Shown: one piece after another, positions 1-6,912 of the stretch | How positions within the stretch are numbered: position 1 is the stretch's first letter | Layout: each line of letters opens with the position of its first letter | Assembly (NCBI GenBank): GCA_900544115.1 | Contig: UQTW01000036.1 | Coordinates: 1-18,870 of the forward strand | Direction of reading: 5' to 3' | DNA length: 18,870 nt | DNA from: an uncultured Collinsella sp. | GTDB lineage: Bacteria > Actinomycetota > Coriobacteriia > Coriobacteriales > Coriobacteriaceae | Translations under genes and position numbers: made by a program | Notes under the pieces: generated by a model | Seen by the model: the letters and a program-made list of their open reading frames with translations, nothing else | Told to the model about the DNA's origin: nothing | Database searches by the model: none

Positions 1-14
1 CCGCACATGTGCGG
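1..14. repeat. 14-bp perfect palindrome at the window edge
   Basis: The first 14 bases, CCGCACATGTGCGG, are self-complementary. The palindrome lies at the very edge of the window, so I cannot tell whether it belongs to a terminator, an operator, or the end of an upstream gene. The rest of the stretch up to the regulator gene at 139 shows no convincing gene. Confidence 0.35.
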
Positions 15-138
15 ATGAATGTGGGAAGTGTTCGGATGAAGTTGCCAATCAAGGCGCCTGAATCATTGATGCTGGCTGGTGTGAGAACAGAGATAAACGA
101 GCGGCTCGAGCGATATAATGACACGCTATGGAGGCCGT

Positions 139-2274
139 ATGCTCTTTTCCCGCCGTTCTGCTACATTTGCCTGCGCCATTGCGCTTGTCGTAATGGCGGT
201 CACCCCTTATCACCGGTTTTCATCTTCAATCGGCCTAGCGTCAGGTGCAATGACCTGGCTCGTTATCCTGGGCGCATGCCTCGCGGCGTTTGTTCATGGT
301 GCTGCGCTATGCAAGGGGGGAATGAGAAGGCCGAGGCATCTCGGTGCCATCGGTGTTTTCCTTGGTGTTATTGCAACGGTTCCCGAATGGGCCGACCTGG
401 CTTTCTATGCTCGCGGAGACTCTATTCCAATCGTGTTTGCACCGATTTGGTTGTTACATGGCGTTTCGTGTGTCTCGTGCTTTGTTGGGTCGCTGCTTCT
501 CTCATATGTTATTTGGGGCACGGCGGACTCTCCTTTGACGCAGAGGTCGACACGGACTGACGAAAGGGAAACTCGTCACCCGCAGGACGCGATTTTTACA
601 GAAACAATAGCCGTCATGTCTTGCCTGCTGTTTTGCTGTCGAGTTTCATGGAGAGTCGTTCCCGAGCCATGGGGGATGCCCCCTGTAACGGCCGCGTCAA
701 TTGGCCTTGCGCTTTTAATTCCGTTGGTCTATCTCGCATTGACTGTGGCCCCGCCGTTTTGCCGCCCTCGTGCCTTTGGCCATGGGCGGCGCGACGTGTT
801 TGCCTGTTCTGTGCTCGTAGCAGTTCCTATTGGTCTTATTCCGGCTGTTGAGGCGGCATACTTCGCAAGCGATGCCGTGGTCATTGCATTGCTGGCGATG
901 GGGTCCGTTATCGCTGCTGCCTTCGTATGCATGTTGCTAAGGGGGAAACGGGACAACAATTCGGATATCGCCTGTGCGTCCGACACATTCGATGCGGGGG
1001 TGTTTTCCCCTGCCCTGTCGCCTAGAGAAGAGCAGTTTGTTCGACTGCTGCTCAAAGGGAAAACGCCGGCGGAAATTGCCAAGGAGACGGATACGAAGCC
1101 ATCGACGGTGAGAACAACGCTTCACCGAGCATACGGGAAGGCGTCGGTTGCGGGCTCACGCGAGCTCGTGGCGCTGTTTGCGGGTGAGGGCGATACTGTA
1201 GGGCATGAGCTACCGCAGCGGCATGCTGACGATATAGTGGCATCAGCTCGAACGCGCCGGCTGTTTCGATACCTGCTCACATTATTCTTTATCCTCCTTG
1301 CGGCGGGGCCCTTGGTAATGGCGGATAGCGATTGGGGGTCCGGTGTTTCGCGGGCTGTCGCCTTTTCCCTCTTAAGCTACGCATTGGGTCTCGGACTGCT
1401 TCTGTCGCTACGCTACGCGGGTGGAAAAGCGAATCGTGGCGCTGCGCTGGATAGAGCGGGTGAAGCGATTTGGCTCGGAAGCCCGTACGTATGGGCGGTG
1501 CTATCTGCTGTGGAATGGTCTTTTATCTATATCGCGGCATTGATGTGCATACGCGTTCCGTTGATGGCTGTGCCGGTCCTGTTTTGCGGCGTGGCGTCTA
1601 CGGCTTCGCTCGCTGTTGGGCTGCGTCCGTTTAAGGTGCATGCCCATGCTCGGGCTATCGTGCCGTTGGTGTCAATGGGCATGGTTGCCTTAATCTATGC
1701 GGTCGCTAGGGGGCGAATCCATGGACTTGCGGTGCTGACGGGGGTGCTGCTCACATATATAGTGATGCGAAGCTGTCCGCAGCGCAAAATGCTTGGGATA
1801 TGGATGCTTTGCTTCGGGGCGACGGCTCCTGTTTGGGCTGTCTTGCTCAATATGGTGCAGGATCTGACGGTTTTCGAGCCGTTGTTCCTCGCGTCGTTGT
1901 TGGGGCAAAGTTCGGCTGTCAATGTCGTCGTGGCAACGGTGATTGTTTGCTGGTCTGTGCCCATGTTCGTTACGCACATCGCGCTCGCCCGCTCGGTTGA
2001 GGACGAGAAGGCCGTCTTGGAGTACCGGGCGAACGGGTCCACCGAAACGGCCCGCGTGCGCCAGCTGGCCCTGCTTACGTCGCGCTCCCTTTCTGATGTT
2101 CAGTCGCAAATTTTGCTGATGACGGCAGAGGGGGCAACGACAAAGGCCATTGCGGAGGATGTCGGTTACGCTGCATCTACGGTGCAAGCGCTGCGGTCTG
2201 CATCTTACCGCCAGTTGAAGATCAAGAATAAGGCGGAGCTAATTTTATTGTTATCGCAGGTAAATAACGTGTAA
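139..2274 (+). CDS. Membrane-bound LuxR-family regulator with two membrane-HTH modules
   Basis: This is a predicted integral-membrane transcription regulator of about 711 residues. It has two successive copies of the same plan. The first is about eight hydrophobic segments, then a LuxR/GerE-type helix-turn-helix at about residues 292-348, with LSPREEQFVRLLLKGKTPAE and a following EIAKE..TKPSTVRTTLHRAY pattern. The second is about eight more hydrophobic segments, then a second HTH at about 646-708, reading LTSRSLSDVQSQILLMTAEG and then TTKAIAEDVGYAASTVQ. LuxR HTH domains fused to many membrane helices are common in Coriobacteriia and are usually single. I chose ATG 139 because GGAGG lies just upstream (130-134). 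An in-frame ATG at 118 has no ribosome binding site and sits inside a TATAAT sequence (114-119) that could be the -10 box. It is probably the regulator of the secreted-protein/ABC operon that follows; this is inferred from position only. Confidence 0.85.
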   Translation: MLFSRRSATFACAIALVVMAVTPYHRFSSSIGLASGAMTWLVILGACLAAFVHGAALCKGGMRRPRHLGAIGVFLGVIATVPEWADLAFYARGDSIPIVFAPIWLLHGVSCVSCFVGSLLLSYVIWGTADSPLTQRSTRTDERETRHPQDAIFTETIAVMSCLLFCCRVSWRVVPEPWGMPPVTAASIGLALLIPLVYLALTVAPPFCRPRAFGHGRRDVFACSVLVAVPIGLIPAVEAAYFASDAVVIALLAMGSVIAAAFVCMLLRGKRDNNSDIACASDTFDAGVFSPALSPREEQFVRLLLKGKTPAEIAKETDTKPSTVRTTLHRAYGKASVAGSRELVALFAGEGDTVGHELPQRHADDIVASARTRRLFRYLLTLFFILLAAGPLVMADSDWGSGVSRAVAFSLLSYALGLGLLLSLRYAGGKANRGAALDRAGEAIWLGSPYVWAVLSAVEWSFIYIAALMCIRVPLMAVPVLFCGVASTASLAVGLRPFKVHAHARAIVPLVSMGMVALIYAVARGRIHGLAVLTGVLLTYIVMRSCPQRKMLGIWMLCFGATAPVWAVLLNMVQDLTVFEPLFLASLLGQSSAVNVVVATVIVCWSVPMFVTHIALARSVEDEKAVLEYRANGSTETARVRQLALLTSRSLSDVQSQILLMTAEGATTKAIAEDVGYAASTVQALRSASYRQLKIKNKAELILLLSQVNNV

Positions 2275-2310
2275 ACGCCTGAGCAATCAACTCAATAGCG
2301 GGTGTTTACA
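2270..2310. promoter_or_regulatory. Inverted repeat overlapping the regulator stop codon
   Basis: TGTAAACGCC (2270-2279) pairs with GGTGTTTACA (2301-2310), with one G-T wobble and a 21-base loop. The left arm contains the TAA stop of the regulator. It is followed by a pyrimidine-rich stretch rather than a clean T run. It could be a weak terminator, or two operator half-sites of the TGTAAAC type controlling the next gene. Confidence 0.4.
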
Positions 2311-2342
2311 GACATCTTTCTCTATTCATGCGAAGGTTGCCG

Positions 2343-2354
2343 TGCGTCGACGCA
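2343..2354. promoter_or_regulatory. 12-bp palindrome upstream of the secreted-protein gene
   Basis: TGCGTCGACGCA is a perfect 12-base palindrome ending 29 bases before the ATG at 2384. Its place in the short gap between a LuxR-type regulator and the operon it probably controls makes it a candidate operator. I see no convincing -35/-10 pair with it, so the assignment rests on symmetry and position. Confidence 0.4.
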
Positions 2355-2383
2355 TTGTTAACCGCTTTTGATTGGAGAAGGCC

Positions 2384-2896
2384 ATGATTAAGCCAAGGAG
2401 CGCTATTGCTCGAATCGGAGTCGGCTTGGTGATTGCAGCTGGTCTGTCCCTAGGGGTTCCCGCTGCATCGTTTGCACAAGAGGAGTTTGACACCTCTCAG
2501 GTTTCCAGCATTACTCAAAACGCCGATACGGGAATTACGACCTGTACGAACAATGCCGATAAGGCATTTAGTTTTCAATGTGCCGGGACGAGTGCAACTG
2601 GCTACCGTCAAAAGGATGATTCCTCATCGCTCTATCTGGATATCCAGGGCCATACGGGAAATCCGCTTCGGTTATATACAGACGGTGCGTATAACACAAG
2701 CGGTAGCGGCAGCATGAATTGTACTCAGGGAACGTATCGTTCGAATCACAAGGGACAGTGGGAAATGTATAACCTCGTCCGTGAGAACGGGCGATCTGCG
2801 GCGCGACTGACTGCATGGGCGGAGTCTGGCTACGGCACTGTTATTGGCGTATGGAGCCCCGACTGCGTCGGGCATTTCCACAAGCTTCCCGCATAG
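2384..2896 (+). CDS. Small secreted protein with four cysteines, unknown function
   Basis: The 170-residue product starts with a classical signal peptide: a basic start (MIKPRSAIAR), a hydrophobic core, and a likely cut after AASFA. The mature part of about 135 residues is polar, Gly/Ser/Thr/Asn-rich, and has four cysteines (in TTCTNN, FQCAG, MNCTQ, SPDCVG), which could form two disulfides outside the cell. A VWSPDC motif lies near the C terminus. The pattern resembles small exported proteins encoded beside ABC transporters in Firmicutes (DUF2712-like or lactococcin-972-type cassettes), but this is recollection and not a family assignment. ATG 2384 is preceded by GGAGAAGG; the in-frame TTG at 2372 would add only four residues. 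It could be a bacteriocin-like effector or the substrate of the transporter encoded just downstream. Confidence 0.75.
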   Translation: MIKPRSAIARIGVGLVIAAGLSLGVPAASFAQEEFDTSQVSSITQNADTGITTCTNNADKAFSFQCAGTSATGYRQKDDSSSLYLDIQGHTGNPLRLYTDGAYNTSGSGSMNCTQGTYRSNHKGQWEMYNLVRENGRSAARLTAWAESGYGTVIGVWSPDCVGHFHKLPA

Positions 2897-2909
2897 TTGT
2901 TTGAAATGG

Positions 2910-2940
2910 CTCCCTTCCGGCTTTCTGGGTCGGAAGGGGG
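2910..2940 (+). promoter_or_regulatory. Intercistronic hairpin next to the permease ribosome binding site
   Basis: CTCCCTTCCG (2910-2919) pairs with CGGAAGGGGG (2931-2940) in a 10-bp stem with one wobble and an 11-base loop. The right arm runs straight into GGAGGA, the ribosome binding site of the next gene. No T run follows, so it is unlikely to be a strong terminator. It may be a processing or stabilising hairpin that sets the ratio of the secreted protein to the membrane genes. Confidence 0.55.
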
Positions 2941-2950
2941 AGGAGGACGT

Positions 2951-3832
2951 ATGAACCAAAAGCTCGCAAGATACGAACTGTCGAAAACGATTAGACGTCC
3001 AGCTTTTATCCTTGCTCTCTTGATTGCGGTCGCAGTTGCAATAGCTGCCGCGCTGGAGCCGTGGGCAAATTTGGAAAAAGAGCGCCACAACCTTCTTTCT
3101 TTTGGTTACGGCGTTGGCGTGCAAGCCGAAAATTATCTCGGTCAAACACGTGAAAGCAGCTTCGGTAACTGGATTGTTGTGAGCGCGAACGCGCCACTGT
3201 CTGCGTCGGTGTTTTTCTATGCACTGCCCCTGCTTGCAATGTTGGCTGGATCTTGGTCGTGTCTCTTTGAGCGTTTGAGTGGTTATGACATGCAGATATG
3301 CACGCGCGTTTCCAGAAAGGCGTACGTGAACGTAAAGATGCTGTCTGCTTTCCTCTCCGCGTTTACAGTGACTGCCATTCCTCTGCTCGTCAATTTCCTG
3401 ATCGTCTCGATGCTTTTTCCTGCGTATCTTCCTCGGGTCGATGAGTCGACTTACGTAGGACTTTACCTGCATAGCTACTTCTCCGGTCTATTTTATTCGC
3501 ATCCTTTGTCATATGTGCTCGCATACACGCTGTTCGATGCTGTCACGCTCGGGACTTTATCCATGGCTGTAACTGGCTTCTCAATTTTGTTTCGTAGCAG
3601 AATCAAAGCGATAATTGTCCCGTATCTGCTAATGGTTGCGTGGCATTTTGCAAATGGCTGGATCTTCGGCGTAATGGCTTGTGTGGGGTTTAACTGCAAT
3701 ATCCTCAACAGCATCAGGTCGGAATCGCTGAATAACTGGCCAGACATTCGAGCCGGTTTTGCGGAAATCATATTATTGACCCTTGCTTCGTTGGCTTTTT
3801 CTGGGGCGTGGAAAAGACGCGAGGTGGTCTGA
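2951..3832 (+). CDS. ABC-2-type transporter permease, first of two
   Basis: This 293-residue membrane protein has about six hydrophobic segments, a short basic N terminus, and a large extracellular-type loop between the first two segments (about residues 36-80). That layout is typical of ABC-2-like permeases. Start ATG 2951 is chosen for the strong upstream GGAGGAGG. The upstream in-frame TTG at 2897 would translate through the intercistronic hairpin and is unlikely. Its stop overlaps the start of the next permease by one base (TGATG), so the two are probably translationally coupled and form a heterodimeric channel with the ATPase encoded at 4665. The sequence does not show whether it exports the secreted four-cysteine protein or provides immunity to it. 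Confidence 0.75.
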   Translation: MNQKLARYELSKTIRRPAFILALLIAVAVAIAAALEPWANLEKERHNLLSFGYGVGVQAENYLGQTRESSFGNWIVVSANAPLSASVFFYALPLLAMLAGSWSCLFERLSGYDMQICTRVSRKAYVNVKMLSAFLSAFTVTAIPLLVNFLIVSMLFPAYLPRVDESTYVGLYLHSYFSGLFYSHPLSYVLAYTLFDAVTLGTLSMAVTGFSILFRSRIKAIIVPYLLMVAWHFANGWIFGVMACVGFNCNILNSIRSESLNNWPDIRAGFAEIILLTLASLAFSGAWKRREVV

Positions 3833-4668
3833 TGCTGTTTAGGCTGGTCGCCGCGGACCTGAGGACCGTTTTGAAGAAGAACATCCTTACTTTTATTGCA
3901 ATTGCGGCAGTGACCGTTGCGAACTTGGTGTACGCCTACGGATTGTCTTCTGTGTATGGGGTTAGAACGGATACCTTGGGGTTTGCGGATAATCTTGCGC
4001 TCGTGTTTGCCGGATCTGCTCCGTTTGAGCCTAGGCCCGGGGTCATGTTTGTGCCTCCGCTAGGATGGCTATTTCTCATTCTGCTTATTCTCTATACAAC
4101 ACTCGACTATCCGACCGAATCGTTGCACGGGTTTGGTTTGCAAGCGCTTGTTCGATGCCGGGCAAGAACCCTTTGGTGGGTCTCGCGTTTTATCTTGGTG
4201 GCGGCAGTAACGGCATTTTCACTGCTCGTGGTGGTTTGCTCTGTTGTGATTTGGAGCTTGGTGGTGAGCTCCTCGTTCAGCGCGGTCATTCATGGTGAGT
4301 CGCTTCAACTGGCTAATTTGGCGCCGTGGTTTCTCAAAGCTGCCGAGGCAGATGCGCTGCCGTTTTTCATAGGTCTCTTATTTGCTTTTGAGGCGCTTGC
4401 GTTTGCGCAGGCAGCGGTTGGGTTTGTGCTTGGGTCGTCAGTCTCGTTTGTGGTTTTAATGAGCTACCTGATCTGCTCGGCATATGCACGACATTGGGCG
4501 CTATTGGGTAACGCCTTGATGCTGTTGCGCTGGGGTGGAATTGTCAAAGAGGGAATCGCGGCGGGCTCGAGTGTCTTGTCATCAATTGGGCTTATGTCGT
4601 TATGCCTATCGTTGGGTGGACTGTGGTTTCGAAGGGCCGACCTTATAGAAAAGGGGGACAAGATATGA
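3832..4668 (+). CDS. ABC-2-type transporter permease, second of two
   Basis: The 278-residue product has about six hydrophobic segments, starting with a short cytoplasmic stretch (MLFRLVAADLRTVLKKN) and a first membrane segment. It differs in sequence from the first permease, so the pair is probably a heterodimer. ATG 3832 overlaps the previous stop codon. Its own stop overlaps the ATG of the ATPase gene (ATGA at 4665-4668). An upstream in-frame GTG at 3808 lies inside the previous gene and is less likely. The tight coupling supports assembly with the ATPase in one complex. Confidence 0.75.
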   Translation: MLFRLVAADLRTVLKKNILTFIAIAAVTVANLVYAYGLSSVYGVRTDTLGFADNLALVFAGSAPFEPRPGVMFVPPLGWLFLILLILYTTLDYPTESLHGFGLQALVRCRARTLWWVSRFILVAAVTAFSLLVVVCSVVIWSLVVSSSFSAVIHGESLQLANLAPWFLKAAEADALPFFIGLLFAFEALAFAQAAVGFVLGSSVSFVVLMSYLICSAYARHWALLGNALMLLRWGGIVKEGIAAGSSVLSSIGLMSLCLSLGGLWFRRADLIEKGDKI

Positions 4669-5309
4669 GTGTGATCGTAAGGGGCGTATCGAAGCGCATG
4701 GGTAAAAACGATGTCCTGCGCAACGTGTCCATCGAGGTTGACCCTGGGACTGTGGTCGGGCTTCAGGGGATAAACGGTTCGGGTAAGACCATGCTCATGC
4801 GAGCGGTTTGCGGGTTGATCAAGCCTACCGAAGGCGAAATCTCTATCGATGGCCAAAGGCTTGGGGCGGACATCTCGTTCCCGCCGAGTCTGGGGATGTT
4901 GATCGAGGCGCCTTCCTTTTTGGGATATCTGTCTGGCTACGACAATCTGAAGCTCATCGCTCAGATCAAGGGCGTTGCCACCCCCGAGGACATTCGCTCT
5001 GCCCTGCGGCTCGTGGGGCTCAATGCAGACGAAAAAAAGAAGTTCCGAGCATACTCGCTTGGGATGAAGCAGCGTCTGGGGATAGCTGCGGCAATTATGG
5101 AGAAGCCGAAGCTGCTTGTTCTCGATGAGCCAACGAATGCCCTCGACGAAGCGGGCGTTGAAATGCTCAAGCGCGTTGTGGCGATGGCGGCATCAACGGG
5201 TCGTGAGGTCCTTCTGTCCAGCCATGACGGAGAGGTGCTCGAGGAACTGGCCGATCGGGTTTACTGCATGCGCGACGGTGCCGTTGTGAAAGTTCGGGAA
5301 AGGTCGTGA
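4665..5309 (+). CDS. ABC transporter ATP-binding protein
   Basis: The product is a 214-residue ABC ATPase with all the usual motifs in order: Walker A GINGSGKTM near residue 35, a signature-type sequence SLGMKQRLGIA near 126-136, Walker B LLVLDEPTNALDE near 147-159, and the switch histidine in LLSSHD near 180. The signature has SLGMKQ instead of the classic SGGQ form, which is common in the CcmA / bacteriocin-resistance type of ABC ATPase. It would power the two permeases encoded directly upstream. ATG 4665 overlaps the previous stop and fits the family's normal N terminus (SVIVRGVSKRMGKNDVLRNV). An open reading frame reaching upstream to 4602 is not the start. Confidence 0.93.
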   Translation: MSVIVRGVSKRMGKNDVLRNVSIEVDPGTVVGLQGINGSGKTMLMRAVCGLIKPTEGEISIDGQRLGADISFPPSLGMLIEAPSFLGYLSGYDNLKLIAQIKGVATPEDIRSALRLVGLNADEKKKFRAYSLGMKQRLGIAAAIMEKPKLLVLDEPTNALDEAGVEMLKRVVAMAASTGREVLLSSHDGEVLEELADRVYCMRDGAVVKVRERS

Positions 5310-5314
5310 GCGCG

Positions 5315-5974
5315 ATGAAGAAGACCCTGTGGACGAGAAGATCGGCGCTCGCGCTTTTTTGCTGTGCTGCTGCCGGCCTTGCGGGCATGAGGGTGAGCGT
5401 CGTTAACGGGAACCGGACGGTCATTCCTGAGAAATATTACGCGGAGGGCGAATGGCTCTCGATGGATGGAGCGTTTCTGGGGTCGAAGGATGTGGTGACT
5501 GATGGGTATTCGTTTTGCATAGACGGGGCAGAGTTGCTCACGCCGCGCGAGTATCTCAAACGAGCACATGACGATTATTCAAAATATGGCACCGTGGATA
5601 CGAAAACGAGACTGAAGGATGCCGACATCACGTGCGTTATCGCCGTAAAGATGCGTGTCAGAAATAGGGATAATATCGACGGTGGAATCAAAGCGTATGT
5701 TTGGCATCTGGTCCCGGAGTCTGCGCCAAACTATGATTTTGTAGTCAATACCGATCTGATAACGCAAGCCATGCCGGTCCTTGGCGGCTCTGCTGCGTTT
5801 GCCGTGGAGGTTGGGGCAGAAAACGAGTTGCTCGTCCCATTTATGATGCAGAACACCAACGACTATTTCGAAGGTTACGAGACCGTCCGTTTTGAGAAAG
5901 CATTTCCCGGGACTTACACGATGAAGATGACCGATCTGCCGGAGCGGAGGCTCTTAAGGTTTGAAGTGAAATAG
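5315..5974 (+). CDS. Membrane-anchored exported protein of the ABC operon, unknown function
   Basis: This product of about 219 residues begins with MKKTLWTRRSALALFCCAAA, a basic stretch followed by one hydrophobic segment, so it is either secreted or anchored by an uncleaved signal. The rest is soluble, contains two further cysteines (in SFCIDG and ITCVIAV), and has a beta-rich look with no motif I can assign with confidence. DUF5028-like accessory proteins of peptide/ABC cassettes are a weak comparison. I chose ATG 5315. GTG 5306 overlaps the ATPase stop (GTGA) but has almost no room for a ribosome binding site; AAGG lies 11 bases before 5315. Position as last gene of the operon suggests an accessory, sensing or self-protection role outside the membrane. 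Confidence 0.7.
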   Translation: MKKTLWTRRSALALFCCAAAGLAGMRVSVVNGNRTVIPEKYYAEGEWLSMDGAFLGSKDVVTDGYSFCIDGAELLTPREYLKRAHDDYSKYGTVDTKTRLKDADITCVIAVKMRVRNRDNIDGGIKAYVWHLVPESAPNYDFVVNTDLITQAMPVLGGSAAFAVEVGAENELLVPFMMQNTNDYFEGYETVRFEKAFPGTYTMKMTDLPERRLLRFEVK

Positions 5975-6011
5975 CTCGAGAGCAAGGCAAAACGGGTCCA
6001 TTGGCGGTACG

Positions 6012-6051
6012 CGCGCCCGATTCCAGGCGCCCCGGCCCGGAATCGGGCGCG
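6012..6051. terminator. Strong hairpin between convergent genes
   Basis: A 13-bp perfect stem pairs 6012-6024 with 6039-6051 around a 14-base GC-rich loop. It lies between two genes that point at each other (ends at 5974 and 6080), the expected place for a shared bidirectional terminator. There is no T run on either side, which is often the case in high-GC actinobacteria; termination could also need Rho. Confidence 0.65.
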
Positions 6052-6079
6052 GGACGAGGCGCCTTCGGTGTCGGCCGGC

Positions 6080-6796
6080 CTACCGCTTCTTCTTGCTCTT
6101 CTTCTGCTTGCGCTGCTTGCCCTTGGTCTCCTGGGGCTTGTCGCCCTGTTTTGCTTCGGCAGCGGCCTTTTCTGCCTTCATCTTCTTGCGTTTGGTCTCG
6201 ATGCGGAGCTTTTTGTTGATGCGCGCCTTAAGGAAGGGACCGAACTGCTCGGCATCGCCGCGGACAAAGGTGTCCTTAGGGATCGTCACGCCCTGGTCGG
6301 CGAACATGGCCACAAAGATGCGCTCGCCGTCGAGCACGTGGTCGAGCTTTTCAAACGGGAAGAACTGCGACTTGCCGCTCGTGCCCCAAACCATCAGGCC
6401 GTCCTCGTTGGCGGCGACGCGGCGATAGCGGCCACCCATGGACTCGTCGGCCTCAACGGCGTCGATAAAGTCGCGGGCGAGGGTGTGGTGCAGGTTTTTG
6501 CTCCACCAGGCCAAAAAGGCGCCGAATACGATCAAGACGACGCCAAACTTGATCCAGTTGCCGCCGGCCACCAGCATGCCGATGCCGATGAGCGCGGCAA
6601 TTGCCGCGGCGACATACAGCGAGCCGCGACGCCTGGGCGAGGCGACCAGGCGGGCGAAGTCGGTGACGAGGTCGTTTTCGTATTGGTACTCGTTGAGGTA
6701 CAGGATGCCGTCGTCGGCTGCGGCCTGCTCCTCGAGCGCGACCTCGACCTGGTCGGCTGCTTCGGAGGGAACGAGGTTGCTCTCTGCGTCTGCCAT
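6080..6796 (-). CDS. YcxB-like membrane protein
   Basis: The 238-residue product has an acidic N-terminal tail, two closely spaced membrane segments at about residues 58-95 (LYVAAAIAALIGIGMLV and FGVVLIVFGAFLAWW), and a cytoplasmic domain with the feel of the YcxB-like family (ANEDGLMVWGTSGKSQFFPF and then EKLDHVLDGERIFVAMF). Function in that family is not established. The last 40 residues are almost all Lys, Glu, Ala and Gln, a highly basic tail that could touch nucleic acid or lipid head groups. Start is the ATG whose complement is 6794-6796, with AGGAG about 10 bases upstream on that strand. It is divergent from dnaX across a 116-base gap. Confidence 0.7.
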   Translation of the reverse strand: MADAESNLVPSEAADQVEVALEEQAAADDGILYLNEYQYENDLVTDFARLVASPRRRGSLYVAAAIAALIGIGMLVAGGNWIKFGVVLIVFGAFLAWWSKNLHHTLARDFIDAVEADESMGGRYRRVAANEDGLMVWGTSGKSQFFPFEKLDHVLDGERIFVAMFADQGVTIPKDTFVRGDAEQFGPFLKARINKKLRIETKRKKMKAEKAAAEAKQGDKPQETKGKQRKQKKSKKKR

Positions 6797-6912
6797 GCTC
6801 TTTGGACTCCTATCGCGGCGGGCTCGCCGTACGGGTTATTATGGAATGCAGTATGCCGTGCGACCGCATGGCCGCCGCGGCAACAAGACTCAGTATACCC
6901 GGGGGAGCACCC

